Below are positions 7,519 to 14,920 of a stretch of 19,755 nt of DNA, piece after piece. The notes under the pieces were generated by a model, which saw only the letters and a program-made list of their open reading frames with translations, was not told the DNA's origin and ran no database searches. Origin of the DNA: Nitriliruptorales bacterium (GTDB lineage Bacteria > Actinomycetota > Nitriliruptoria > Euzebyales > Egibacteraceae); assembly GCA_007126835.1 (NCBI GenBank), contig SLAO01000095.1:1-19755 (forward strand), in the 5' to 3' direction. Position 1 is the stretch's first letter. Each line of letters opens with the position of its first letter. Made by a program: the position numbers and the translations under genes.

Positions 7519-8328
7519 ATGCAAGAGGGCCGATCGGGAAGCCCGGATTCGCCGGGCGATGACGGGGGGCACTCGCGCGCGGCGGCCGGTGATCTCAGGC
7601 TCGACGTCGCTGGGCGCCCGTCCACAGGCGGTGAGCTCCGGCTGGACGTCGCTGGGCGCCCGTGCACAGGCGGTGAGCTCCGGCTGGACGTCATGCGACA
7701 ATCCCGCACTGGTGAGCCCGAGGTCGTGCTGGGCGAAGGAAAGTCCCCTGCGCAGTGCGCCGACGCGGTGGCCGGTCTGCTCGCCGAGACCCAAGGCCCG
7801 GTGATCGCCTCCAGGGTCGATCCTGCCCAGGCGGCGGCGATCCAGCGCGTCGCGCCGCAAGCCCGCTACGTGGAGGAGGCGAACCTGCTTGTCGCCCGCG
7901 CTGCGCCACCCGACCCGTCAGCGGGGCGAGTGGCGATCGCGACAGGGGGCACGGCGGACATGCCCGTGGCTCGGGAAGCCCTCGAGGTCCTCGAGGCGTT
8001 CGGGATCGACACGGCGCTTCGGCCCGACATCGGCATCGCCGGTCTGCACCGGCTGCTCGACGAGCGCGACGTCCTCGCCGGCGCTGACGTGATCATCGCG
8101 GTAGCGGGGATGGAAGGGGCGTTGCCGACCGCCGTCGCCGGCCTCGTCCCCGCGCCGGTCGTGGCCGTGCCCACGAGCGTGGGCTACGGGGCCAGCTTCG
8201 ATGGGATCGCCGCCCTGCTGGGGATGCTGACCTCGTGCGCCCCCGGGGTCGTGGTCGTCAACATCGACAGCGGGTTCGGTGCAGCGATGGCCGCCCGCCG
8301 GATGCTGCGCCTGCGTGAGCGGGAATGA
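7519..8328 (+). CDS. larB: LarB, NaAD carboxylase/hydrolase for NPN cofactor
   Basis: A 269-residue protein of the LarB family, with a PurE-like C-terminal domain. LarB carboxylates nicotinic acid adenine dinucleotide and hydrolyses it, the first step to the nickel-pincer nucleotide. The core is clear: PEVVLGEGKSPAQ near residue 70, IATGGTADMPVA, VAGMEGALPTAVAGLV, and SCAPGV with Cys240, the position of the cysteine reported to form a transient adduct in L. plantarum LarB (Cys221). The usual N-terminal helical segment is missing. In its place is a Gly/Ser-rich stretch followed by three in-frame repeats of an LRLDV-type unit (residues 26–66). The chosen ATG has AGAGAGG 11 bases upstream; an internal ATG at 7693 is an alternative. 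Its stop shares ATGA with the larC start. Confidence 0.92.
   Translation: MQEGRSGSPDSPGDDGGHSRAAAGDLRLDVAGRPSTGGELRLDVAGRPCTGGELRLDVMRQSRTGEPEVVLGEGKSPAQCADAVAGLLAETQGPVIASRVDPAQAAAIQRVAPQARYVEEANLLVARAAPPDPSAGRVAIATGGTADMPVAREALEVLEAFGIDTALRPDIGIAGLHRLLDERDVLAGADVIIAVAGMEGALPTAVAGLVPAPVVAVPTSVGYGASFDGIAALLGMLTSCAPGVVVVNIDSGFGAAMAARRMLRLRERE
7594..7716 (+). repeat. In-frame 42-bp tandem repeat in the 5' part of larB
   Basis: Copies lie at 7594–7635, 7636–7677 and 7678–7716. The first two match at 39 of 42 bases. The third keeps the first 15 bases exactly, then diverges and is three bases shorter. The peptide units read LRLDVAGRPSTGGE, LRLDVAGRPCTGGE and LRLDVMRQSRTGE. Only the third resembles the conserved LarB segment just before PEVV-GEGK, so the first two look like duplicates of it. 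Confidence 0.85.
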
Positions 8329-9536
8329 CCCCTGTGCGTGTCGGTCACCTCGTCGCCGAGCAGGGCGTCAGCGGCGACATGCTGGCCAGCGTGCTCGTCG
8401 ATGCCGGCGCTCCGCTAGACGAGCTGCAGCAGGCCGTGGACGCACTCGACGTCGGCCCGGTCACCCTCGAGCGCACCGATGTGCGCTCAGGTGGCCTGCG
8501 GGCCCAGGCGGTGCGGGCCCGGCCCCAGGGGGAGACACGCCGGCTGCCGACGCTGGGCGACGTCGAGCGCGTGCTGGCCCGTGCTGGGCTGCCCGAGCCC
8601 GTGGCGACGGACGCGCTCGCGGTCATGCGGCGACTCGCCGAGGCCGAAGCCGAGGTCCACGACGTAGCCACGTCCGATGTGGTGTTCCACGAGCTGGGCG
8701 ACGTCGACACGGTCGTCGAGGTGGTGGCGGCATGCGCGGCGCTGCGCCGATTGGGGATCGACGAGCTGACCTGCGGCCCGGTCGCAGTCGGCGGGGGGAT
8801 CACGGCCTCGGACCATGGTCCCCTCCCGGTGCCGCCGCCCGCGGTCGTCGGGCTGCTGCGTGGCTTCACGATCCACGGGGGCGGTGGGGCCAGGGAGCTC
8901 ACGACGCCGACCGGTGCGGCGCTGGTCAGCACGCTGGCCGAGCCGGTGGACGGTGTCCCTCGGATGCGTCTAGGCGCCCAGGCGCGGGGGGTCAGCTCGC
9001 CGCCGCCGAGCTCGAGCCGGGAGCGCAGCGTGCTGGTGCTGCTGAGTGGGGAGCGCGCTCGTGCCCCCAAGGCCCAGGAGGCCGTGCTGCTCGAGGCCAC
9101 CGTCGACGACCTGTCGCCCGAGCTCGTGCCCGTCACGCTCGACCGTCTCCGCGAGCAAGGCGCGCACGACGCGTGGGCGGTGCCGGCGCTCATGAAGAAG
9201 GGCCGGCCCGGCTACACACTGACCGCGCTGGCGGACCCGCAGGCCGTCGACGCGCTGGCCTCGGTGCTCTTCGCCGAGTCCACCACCTTGGGAATGCGCG
9301 TCAGCCAGGTCAGCAAGCTCGCCCTGCCTCGCCGGTGGGTCGACGTCGACGTCCACGGCCAGACGGTCTCGGTCAAGGTTGCCGAGTTCGACGGCCATTG
9401 CACTGTCACCGCTGAGCTGGAGGACGCGAGGGTTGCTGCACGAGCCCTTAACCGGTCGGTGCGCGCGGTCCAGGAGCTCGCGGTCGCGGCGGCGCGATCC
9501 CGACTGGCAGAGGAGGATCCACCAGGCGTGGGGTGA
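8325..9536 (+). CDS. larC: LarC, nickel insertion protein for NPN cofactor
   Basis: A 403-residue protein of the LarC (DUF111) family, the CTP-dependent cyclometallase that inserts nickel into the bisthiocarboxylate nucleotide to complete NPN. Family motifs in order: VSGDM at 15–19, FHELGDVDTVVEVV, GPLPVPPPAV, ELTTPTGAALV, then the second domain with LEATVDDLSPE, MKKGRPGYTL and TTLGMRV. Both halves are in a single frame, unlike the L. plantarum gene, which needs a frameshift. The N-terminal motif usually reads like YFDCFSGISGDM; here Asp and Cys are replaced (HLVAEQGVSGDM). The start ATG 8325 overlaps the larB stop by four bases, so larBC is one transcript. Confidence 0.92.
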   Translation: MTPVRVGHLVAEQGVSGDMLASVLVDAGAPLDELQQAVDALDVGPVTLERTDVRSGGLRAQAVRARPQGETRRLPTLGDVERVLARAGLPEPVATDALAVMRRLAEAEAEVHDVATSDVVFHELGDVDTVVEVVAACAALRRLGIDELTCGPVAVGGGITASDHGPLPVPPPAVVGLLRGFTIHGGGGARELTTPTGAALVSTLAEPVDGVPRMRLGAQARGVSSPPPSSSRERSVLVLLSGERARAPKAQEAVLLEATVDDLSPELVPVTLDRLREQGAHDAWAVPALMKKGRPGYTLTALADPQAVDALASVLFAESTTLGMRVSQVSKLALPRRWVDVDVHGQTVSVKVAEFDGHCTVTAELEDARVAARALNRSVRAVQELAVAAARSRLAEEDPPGVG

Positions 9537-9538
9537 GG

Positions 9539-9628
9539 GGCGCCGGGCTGGCTCGGGTTCGGCTCGCCGCGTCGGGCTTGCTCGCGCTTCGGCTCGCCCG
9601 CGCCGGGCTTGCTCGCGCTTCGCTCCCC
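9539..9628. repeat. Tandem 30-bp repeat, three copies, after larC
   Basis: Three adjacent units (9539–9568, 9569–9598, 9599–9628) share the core CGGGCTTGCTCGCGCTTCGG with a few substitutions. They begin two bases after the larC stop and end about 20 bases before the stop of the convergent reductase gene at 9652. Short GGGC/GCCC arms exist within a unit but no strong hairpin is obvious. The function is unknown. Confidence 0.7.
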
Positions 9629-9651
9629 CGTCCGCAGCCGGTGGCGGCTGG

Positions 9652-10680
9652 TTACGCGAGTGCGGGGTTGTGCTGGGCCGGAACCTGCTCGTCGACCGGC
9701 GGCGCGGGGGGCGGGGTGGCGTCCCCGAACGGTGAGCCGCCCAGCTCCTCGCGGCGGTGCGGCTCGGCCCAGGTCGACAGGTCGGGACCTGCGGGCACGA
9801 TCTGCGAGGGGTTCAAGTTGGTGTGGACCAAGTAGTAGTGCTGCTTGATCTGCGTGAAGTCGATGGTGTCGCCGAACCCCGGCGTCTGGAACAGGTCGCG
9901 GGCGTAGGCCCACAGCACCGGCAGCTGCGCCAGCTTGTGGCGGTTGCAGCGGAAGTGGTTGTGGTAGACGGCGTCGAACCGAGCCAGCGTGGTGAACAGT
10001 CGGATGTCGGCCTCGGTGATGGTGTCGCCGACGAGGTAGCGGCGGGTGGCCAGGCGCTGCGAGACCGCGTCGAGGCGGTCGAACAGCCGGTGGTACGCGT
10101 CTTCGTAGGCGGACTGGGTGCCGGCGAAGCCGGCCTCGTACACCCCGTTGTTGACGTCGCGGTAGATCGGCTCGGAGACCGCCTCGATCTCGTCGCGCAG
10201 GTGCTCCGGGTACAGGTCCGGGGCCCCCTCCCGGTGGTAGTCGCGCCATTGGGTGGACAGGTCGACGGTGATCCAGCGGAAGTCGTTGGTCACGACCTGT
10301 CCGCTTGGCACGTCGACGATGGCCGGGACGGTGATGCCGCGCTCGTAGCCGGGATAGCGGGCCTCGAAGGCCTCCCGAAGCCAGTGAATGCCCAGGACCG
10401 GGTCGACCTCGCCCGGGTCGAGGTCGAACTTCCAGCTTCGCCAGTCGTGGGTAGGGCCAGCCATCCCCATCGGCAGCGCGCTCTCGAGGCCGAGCAGCCG
10501 GCGAACGATGACCGCCCGGTTGGCCCACGGGCAAGCGCGGGCCGCCACCAGGCGGTAGCGCCCAGGCTCGACCGGCCACTGCGCGCCGGGGTCGTCGAGG
10601 ATGCGGTCGCTGATGTAGTTGGTGTCCCGCTGGAACCGGCCTGCTTCGACCGTCGCGGTGCCAGAAGCGTGGTTGGTCAT
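9652..10680 (-). CDS. Glutathionyl/mycothiol-hydroquinone reductase-like (Xi-class GST)
   Basis: A 342-residue Xi-class glutathione-transferase-fold protein (YqjG/EcfG-type S-glutathionyl-hydroquinone reductase family), which reduces thiol adducts of quinones in the cytoplasm using an active-site cysteine. The thioredoxin-fold motif is ACPWANR with Cys50. Following family blocks include GITVPAIVD, TNDFRWI, a DLYPEHLRDEI helix, NNGVYEAGFA and the C-terminal LVGDTITEADIRLF. Actinobacteria generally use mycothiol, so mycothiol adducts are a likely substrate (inference). The last 28 residues are a Pro/Ala-rich tail. ATG 10680–10678 is chosen because AGGG lies eight bases upstream; an in-frame GTG at 10704–10702 is possible and would begin one base after the stop of a small upstream ORF. 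Confidence 0.88.
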   Translation of the reverse strand: MTNHASGTATVEAGRFQRDTNYISDRILDDPGAQWPVEPGRYRLVAARACPWANRAVIVRRLLGLESALPMGMAGPTHDWRSWKFDLDPGEVDPVLGIHWLREAFEARYPGYERGITVPAIVDVPSGQVVTNDFRWITVDLSTQWRDYHREGAPDLYPEHLRDEIEAVSEPIYRDVNNGVYEAGFAGTQSAYEDAYHRLFDRLDAVSQRLATRRYLVGDTITEADIRLFTTLARFDAVYHNHFRCNRHKLAQLPVLWAYARDLFQTPGFGDTIDFTQIKQHYYLVHTNLNPSQIVPAGPDLSTWAEPHRREELGGSPFGDATPPPAPPVDEQVPAQHNPALA

Positions 10681-10705
10681 GGCATCGACCCTATCGTTCG
10701 CCACG

Positions 10706-10792
10706 TCAGCCGAAGCGCTGCGGGGCGGTCGGGTCCCGCGGCGTCGCTTGCCTGGCGGTGTGACGGCCGGTCAGCGTCACACGCTCTTTCAC
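10706..10792 (-). CDS. Possible 28-codon small ORF or leader upstream of the reductase gene
   Basis: A perfect AAAGGAG (complement of 10799–10805) lies six bases before GTG 10792–10790, followed by 28 codons to TGA 10708–10706. The peptide starts MKERVTLTGRHTARQ and is basic. It ends 25 bases before the ATG of the reductase gene, or one base before that gene's alternative GTG, so its translation could be coupled to the reductase. This is the best Shine-Dalgarno in the area, which is why the ORF is listed. It resembles no family I know and may instead be the remnant of a longer gene. Confidence 0.4.
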   Translation of the reverse strand: MKERVTLTGRHTARQATPRDPTAPQRFG

Positions 10793-11192
10793 CTGCTGCT
10801 CCTTTCGTAGGTGAGGGAGTGGTGCTGCCCAACGACGCGCGGGGGGAAACGTCGGCGCCCGCACGTCACCCGCCGGGGGACGGTCTGGCTTGTCGCAAAG
10901 ACTGCCCTGAGCAGGTGCTGTTGCGACACGCCAGCTCGAGTGACGGTCTGGCTTGTCGCAAAGACTGCCCTGAGCAGGTGCTGTTGCGACACGCCAGCTC
11001 GAGTGACGGTCTGGCTTGTCGCAAATGTCCTTGCGTGGCCGGATCAGGGTTGAGATCGTTGCCTACGTTGGTGGCTGGGCTGGAACACACGCAGGGCTAG
11101 CGCCGGCGTGAGATCCTGCGAGAGATGCGAGACATCCTCGCCGGCACCGTGGATGGGCCACATCTCCCAACGTGCGCGGAGCAGGAGAACAA
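10793..11192. other. Divergent gap of 400 bases without recognised genes
   Basis: Apart from the 63-bp hairpin repeat (10879–11025) and the Shine-Dalgarno sites at each end, nothing coding was recognised. It must hold promoters for the reductase side (minus) and the DUF2332 gene (plus), but no pair of -35 and -10 boxes stands out. A strong AGGAGA at 11183–11188 serves the DUF2332 start. Confidence 0.5.
10879..11025. repeat. 63-bp perfect hairpin repeat, two full copies plus 21 bases
   Basis: Units start at 10879, 10942 and 11005; the first two are identical over all 63 bases. Each full unit has 14-base arms (10885–10898 and 10921–10934 in copy 1) that pair with a single mismatch, and a 22-base loop with its own small CCTG/CAGG stem. 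The third copy stops after 21 bases and runs into a short CGCAA-atgtcc-TTGCG hairpin. The period is a multiple of three, which leaves frames open on both strands, but codon usage and context do not suggest a protein. Confidence 0.85.
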
Positions 11193-12287
11193 ATGCGGGC
11201 GGATGAGCAGCAGGGGGCGATGGTGGCCCGCTTCCGACGATTCGCGCAGGAGGCCGGGGACCGCTCGCCGTTGTACGCCTGGGTGAGCGACGCGATCGCC
11301 CGCGATGCGGAGATCGTCTCGTTGCTTGCGCAGGCTCCACCTGCCCAGCGCCGGCCCAACCTGCTCTTCGCCGCCGTGCACGACGTGCTGCTGTGCGGCC
11401 TCGACCACCCCTTGGCGGCGTACTACCCGTCGGTGGGAGGCACGCAGCCGGCGCAGCCCGCCGCCGTGGAGGCGTTCCGCGATCTCGTGGCTGCATGCCG
11501 CGACGAGGTGGTCGAGCGCGTCATGACGCGCTCGACGCAGACGAACGAACCGGGACGCTGCGCAGCGCTGCGCGCCGCGCTGGCCCATGCCGCGCCGTGG
11601 GTGGCACGCCCCACGGTGCTGGTGGAGCTGGGCTCGAGCGCCGGCTTGCTGCTTCATCTCGATCGCTACCGCTACCGCTTCGGCGACGTGTCCGCGGGCC
11701 CGGCCGACAGCGAGGTCACGATCGCGCCGCAGCTGCGGCGCGGATCGCCGGGTCCGCCGTCGATCCCGCTGATCTCGCGCCGGGTCGGGATCGACCTCCA
11801 CCCCCTCGACCCGGGTGATCCCGATGACGCCCGTTGGCTCAAGGCGTGCGTGTGGCCCGAGGAGCGTGCCCGCCTGCGACGGCTCGACGCCGCGCTGGCG
11901 GTGGCCGCCGGCCACGCCGACGTCGAGCACGTCACCGGAGACATCCTCGCCGAGCTGGCCCCCGTCGTGCGCACGGTCGATCCCGAAGCGGCGGTTGCCG
12001 TGCTGCACTGCGCCACGCTCGCCTACCTGGACCAGGAGCAACGGGTGCGGATCGAGCGAGACCTCGACGCGTTGGGCCGCGAGCGCGACCTCGTGCGGGT
12101 CTGTCTGGAAGGCGACTTCGTCGAGCCATTCGCCACCATGGAATCCGACCTGCCGGAGGCTGATCCCGCCGAGGAGCGCTTTCTGCTCGGTCTGACCACG
12201 TGGGCGGGCGGGGGCCGCCGCGACGAACTGCTCGGGCGGGTGCAACCTCACGGCGCCTGGCTGGAGTGGCACGGGCCGATCGGCTGA
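11193..12287 (+). CDS. DUF2332 family protein, function unknown
   Basis: A 364-residue protein of the DUF2332 family, common in actinobacteria and some proteobacteria; no biochemical role is established to my knowledge. Family features are RFRRFAQEAGDRSPLY near the N-terminus, PNLLFAAVHDVLL, the QTNEPGRCAAL block, and LVELGSSAGLLLHLDRY, which resembles a glycine-rich SAM-binding loop of a Rossmann methyltransferase. That last likeness is a hint, not an assignment. No signal peptide or membrane segment is visible. ATG 11193 has AGGAGA at 11183–11188; a GTG at 11172 lies upstream of that site and is unlikely. It converges on the PAP2 gene, with 71 bases between the stops and no clear terminator there. 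Confidence 0.87.
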   Translation: MRADEQQGAMVARFRRFAQEAGDRSPLYAWVSDAIARDAEIVSLLAQAPPAQRRPNLLFAAVHDVLLCGLDHPLAAYYPSVGGTQPAQPAAVEAFRDLVAACRDEVVERVMTRSTQTNEPGRCAALRAALAHAAPWVARPTVLVELGSSAGLLLHLDRYRYRFGDVSAGPADSEVTIAPQLRRGSPGPPSIPLISRRVGIDLHPLDPGDPDDARWLKACVWPEERARLRRLDAALAVAAGHADVEHVTGDILAELAPVVRTVDPEAAVAVLHCATLAYLDQEQRVRIERDLDALGRERDLVRVCLEGDFVEPFATMESDLPEADPAEERFLLGLTTWAGGGRRDELLGRVQPHGAWLEWHGPIG

Positions 12288-12358
12288 AGCACAGGCCTCC
12301 ACCCTCGCCGACCGGCAGCTGACCACGGTGCACGCCGGGCGACGCGTCGAGGAGCAGG

Positions 12359-13246
12359 TCACCGATCCTCTTGCGGTCCTCGCGAGATGCTTTGGGGTGG
12401 TGCTCCCGTGCTGATCAGGGGTGTGATGGCGTTCGAGGTCGGGCTGTCGGAGAGGGCGGGCCGGTCGCAGGCGGGCCTTGGCTGGCGCACCTCGGGGGGT
12501 TGCACACGGACCGAACCGCGCTCCTCAGCCGTGTGCGACCGGGGGTCGGTCACCACCCGGGGTCGCAGCAGCAGGAGGGAACACGCCAACCAGCCTGCTC
12601 CGAGGGCCATGCCCGCCAGCACGTCGGTGGGCCAGTGCGCACCCAGTGCGACCCTGGCGACCCCGTTGAGCGCGATCAGGCCTGCCGCAGCCGGGATCGC
12701 TATCGCCCGCACCACTCGGTGGCGCACCAGGCCCCGGATGAGCCAGACGAAGAGCCCGTAGACGGCCACTGCCCGGACGGCGTGACCGGAGGGGAATGCG
12801 GAGCTGACGGTGGCGATCAGCGCTTCGTCGGGACGGGCGCGGTCGGTGAGCAGCTTGACGACCCCGGTCAGCGCCGTTGCTCCACCGACGACTACGAGCA
12901 GCAGCCACCCAAGATCCCAGGTTCCCCATCGGCGGCGCGCCAGGAGCGCAAGGATCACCGCGAGCGGGGTGACGACCAACGCGTGGCCCCAGTAGCCCAG
13001 GACACGCCCGACCGTGAGCAGCCACCCCGCGTTGTCGTCCGTCGCGACCGTGTCAACCGACGCGCCGGCGTCGACGCCTGTCGGACCGGCGGCCTGCAGG
13101 ACCCATCCGAGGCCAACCCCCAGAGCGGCGAGGGCGAGTCCGGCGGCCAGCCCGCGGGTGATCGTGCCGGGCGCTAGCGGTGATCGGGCAAGTCGCAGAC
13201 CGATCGTTGGCGCCGGGAAGGCGCGCGTGCTCGCGTCAGTGCCCAC
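12359..13246 (-). CDS. PAP2-family membrane phosphatase
   Basis: A 295-residue type 2 phosphatidic acid phosphatase-like integral membrane protein that removes phosphate from a lipid phosphate or pyrophosphate. The three catalytic motifs are intact: KX6RP (Lys131, Arg138, Pro139), PSGH at 152–155 with His155, and RX5HX3D (Arg198, His204, Asp208). About five to six hydrophobic segments surround them. A hydrophilic C-terminal tail of about 65 residues follows the last membrane segment and is not part of the domain. The start is GTG 13246–13244, supported by a strong GGAGGAG five bases upstream inside the 21-base gap after the permease gene, so it is probably the last gene of the TetR-ABC operon. 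Its substrate (undecaprenyl pyrophosphate, phosphatidate or another) cannot be told. Confidence 0.92.
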   Translation of the reverse strand: MGTDASTRAFPAPTIGLRLARSPLAPGTITRGLAAGLALAALGVGLGWVLQAAGPTGVDAGASVDTVATDDNAGWLLTVGRVLGYWGHALVVTPLAVILALLARRRWGTWDLGWLLLVVVGGATALTGVVKLLTDRARPDEALIATVSSAFPSGHAVRAVAVYGLFVWLIRGLVRHRVVRAIAIPAAAGLIALNGVARVALGAHWPTDVLAGMALGAGWLACSLLLLRPRVVTDPRSHTAEERGSVRVQPPEVRQPRPACDRPALSDSPTSNAITPLISTGAPPQSISRGPQEDR

Positions 13247-13267
13247 GACGGCTCCTCCACGTGGGGG

Positions 13268-14920
13268 TCAGGCAACGTTGATGCCCCGCTGGCGGAAGGC
13301 GAGCATCCCCACGCCAGCGGCGACCAACGCGATGGCGGTCAGTGCCACCAGTGGCTGCAGCGAGAACGCCTCGAGGGGCATCTCCGCCGCGTGCTCGAAG
13401 GGGGAGACCTCGTACGCGGCGTCGGGCAGCTCGAGCAGGGGCCCGAAGGTCCCCACCACCACCCCGTAGCCGACGATGACCCATGTCGCCTGGATGGCGC
13501 GAGGCAGCACTCCGAACAGCAGGACGGCCACGCTGAGCACGACCAGCACGGCAGGGATGTGATTGAGCCCGGCTGCGGTCAGCTCCCACACGTAGCTGGT
13601 GTCGCCGGTGACGATCGCAGCGCCCAGGCCGTTCGCGGCACCGGTGACGCCGCTGAGCACGACGATGCCCCCGACGGTCACGGCGACGTTGGAGCCAAGC
13701 CACGTCCATCGGCTGACGGGCGTGGCCAGCACCGGTTCGCCGCGGCCAGTGGTCTCCTCGGAGCGCAGGCTCACCACGGCCAGGATCGCGTACGCGGCGA
13801 CGAGGTAGGCCATGAACACCGCCATGTAGCTGAGGTAGCCGGCGATCATGTCCTCCGTGCCGCCGAACAGCTCGACGAAGGCCTCGGGCATGTCACCGAG
13901 CGCGTCGATCAGCGCGTCGGTGAAAGCGCCGAACACCAGCCCGGTGATCGCCAGGGCCACTGTCCAGCCGATGATGCTGGCGCGTTGCAGCCGCAACGCG
14001 AGCCCGAGCGGGGTGCCCAGCGACGGGGCAGCGCGCTGCCGGCCAGGCCGCACGGTGAACAGGCTGGCTCCGACGTCACGGTGGGCTGCCAGAACGTAGC
14101 CCACGGTTGCGGCGCCCACCGCCAGGGCGATCGGCAGCAGCAGCGGCCACCAACGGTCCAGCACGAATGGTGCGGTCTGCTGTCCCCAGGCCAGGGGAGA
14201 CGTCCACGACAGGGCGTTTCCTCCCTCGGCGGCCATGTCCCCACCGGCGCGCAGGACGAACGCCGCCCCGAGTACCGCCCCTGCCATGCCCGAGGCCGCC
14301 CGCGAGTACTCGGTCAGCTGCGCGGTGATCGTGGCGACTCCCGCGAAGGCCACCCCGATCGCTGCGATCGCGGCTGCGAACACCGCTGAGCCGGCAGCCC
14401 CGAACCCACCCACCGCGACCATCATCACGAACACCGCGGCAGCCGCCGCCAGGTTGGTGACCAGGGCGACGACCAGGACCGCCGTCAGCGCCGCGTGGCG
14501 GCCGACGACGTTGGCTCGGACGAGCTCGGCGCGGCCGGTTTGCTCCTCCACCCGGGTGTGGCGGGAGACGAGCAGGATGCTCATCAGCGCGGAAAGCAGC
14601 ATGAAGTACAGCCCGTAGCCATTGGCCACGAACCCCTCCAGCGTGGGGGTGTCGAACCCGTACCCGGGCCCGGTCAGCATGCGACCGACCGGGTCGTGGA
14701 ACAGCTGCGTCGCGCCCTGCAAGTCGGCCTCGGTCTCGTAGACCGCGGGAATGGCCGTCGCCAGGTAGAGCATGAACACGGCAAACCCGGCGGTCCAGGC
14801 GGGCAGCTTGATCCTGTCTCGGCGCAGCAGGAATCGGACCAGCGTTGCCGTTCCCGTGAACGACGAGCTCGGCGCGGCTGATGATGTGTGCTGCGTCGTC
14901 GCGGTCCTTGTCGCGGTCAT
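13268..14920 (-). CDS. ABC-2 type efflux permease, Rv1217c/TnrB3-like
   Basis: A 550-residue integral membrane protein with about 12 hydrophobic segments, in two similar halves, of the polyketide-antibiotic exporter permease type. Length, order and neighbours match the Rv1217c–Rv1218c–Rv1219c multidrug efflux operon of Mycobacterium tuberculosis. The start ATG 14920–14918 shares ATGA with the stop of the ATPase gene, so the two subunits are translationally coupled. The conserved cytoplasmic stretch RHTRVEEQTGRAELVRA, and its counterpart LRSEETTGRGEPVLA in the second half, follow hydrophobic segments and are typical of this permease family. The exported compound is unknown. Confidence 0.9.
   Translation of the reverse strand: MTATRTATTQHTSSAAPSSSFTGTATLVRFLLRRDRIKLPAWTAGFAVFMLYLATAIPAVYETEADLQGATQLFHDPVGRMLTGPGYGFDTPTLEGFVANGYGLYFMLLSALMSILLVSRHTRVEEQTGRAELVRANVVGRHAALTAVLVVALVTNLAAAAAVFVMMVAVGGFGAAGSAVFAAAIAAIGVAFAGVATITAQLTEYSRAASGMAGAVLGAAFVLRAGGDMAAEGGNALSWTSPLAWGQQTAPFVLDRWWPLLLPIALAVGAATVGYVLAAHRDVGASLFTVRPGRQRAAPSLGTPLGLALRLQRASIIGWTVALAITGLVFGAFTDALIDALGDMPEAFVELFGGTEDMIAGYLSYMAVFMAYLVAAYAILAVVSLRSEETTGRGEPVLATPVSRWTWLGSNVAVTVGGIVVLSGVTGAANGLGAAIVTGDTSYVWELTAAGLNHIPAVLVVLSVAVLLFGVLPRAIQATWVIVGYGVVVGTFGPLLELPDAAYEVSPFEHAAEMPLEAFSLQPLVALTAIALVAAGVGMLAFRQRGINVA

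Noticed and set aside
10879..11025. CRISPR array or integron attC sites
   Set aside because: The units are directly adjacent, with no variable spacers, and there are no cas or integrase genes nearby and no attC core sites.
13391..14389. 332-residue open frame on the plus strand
   Set aside because: It is antisense to the permease, rich in His/Gln/Gly/Arg, with no recognisable domain.
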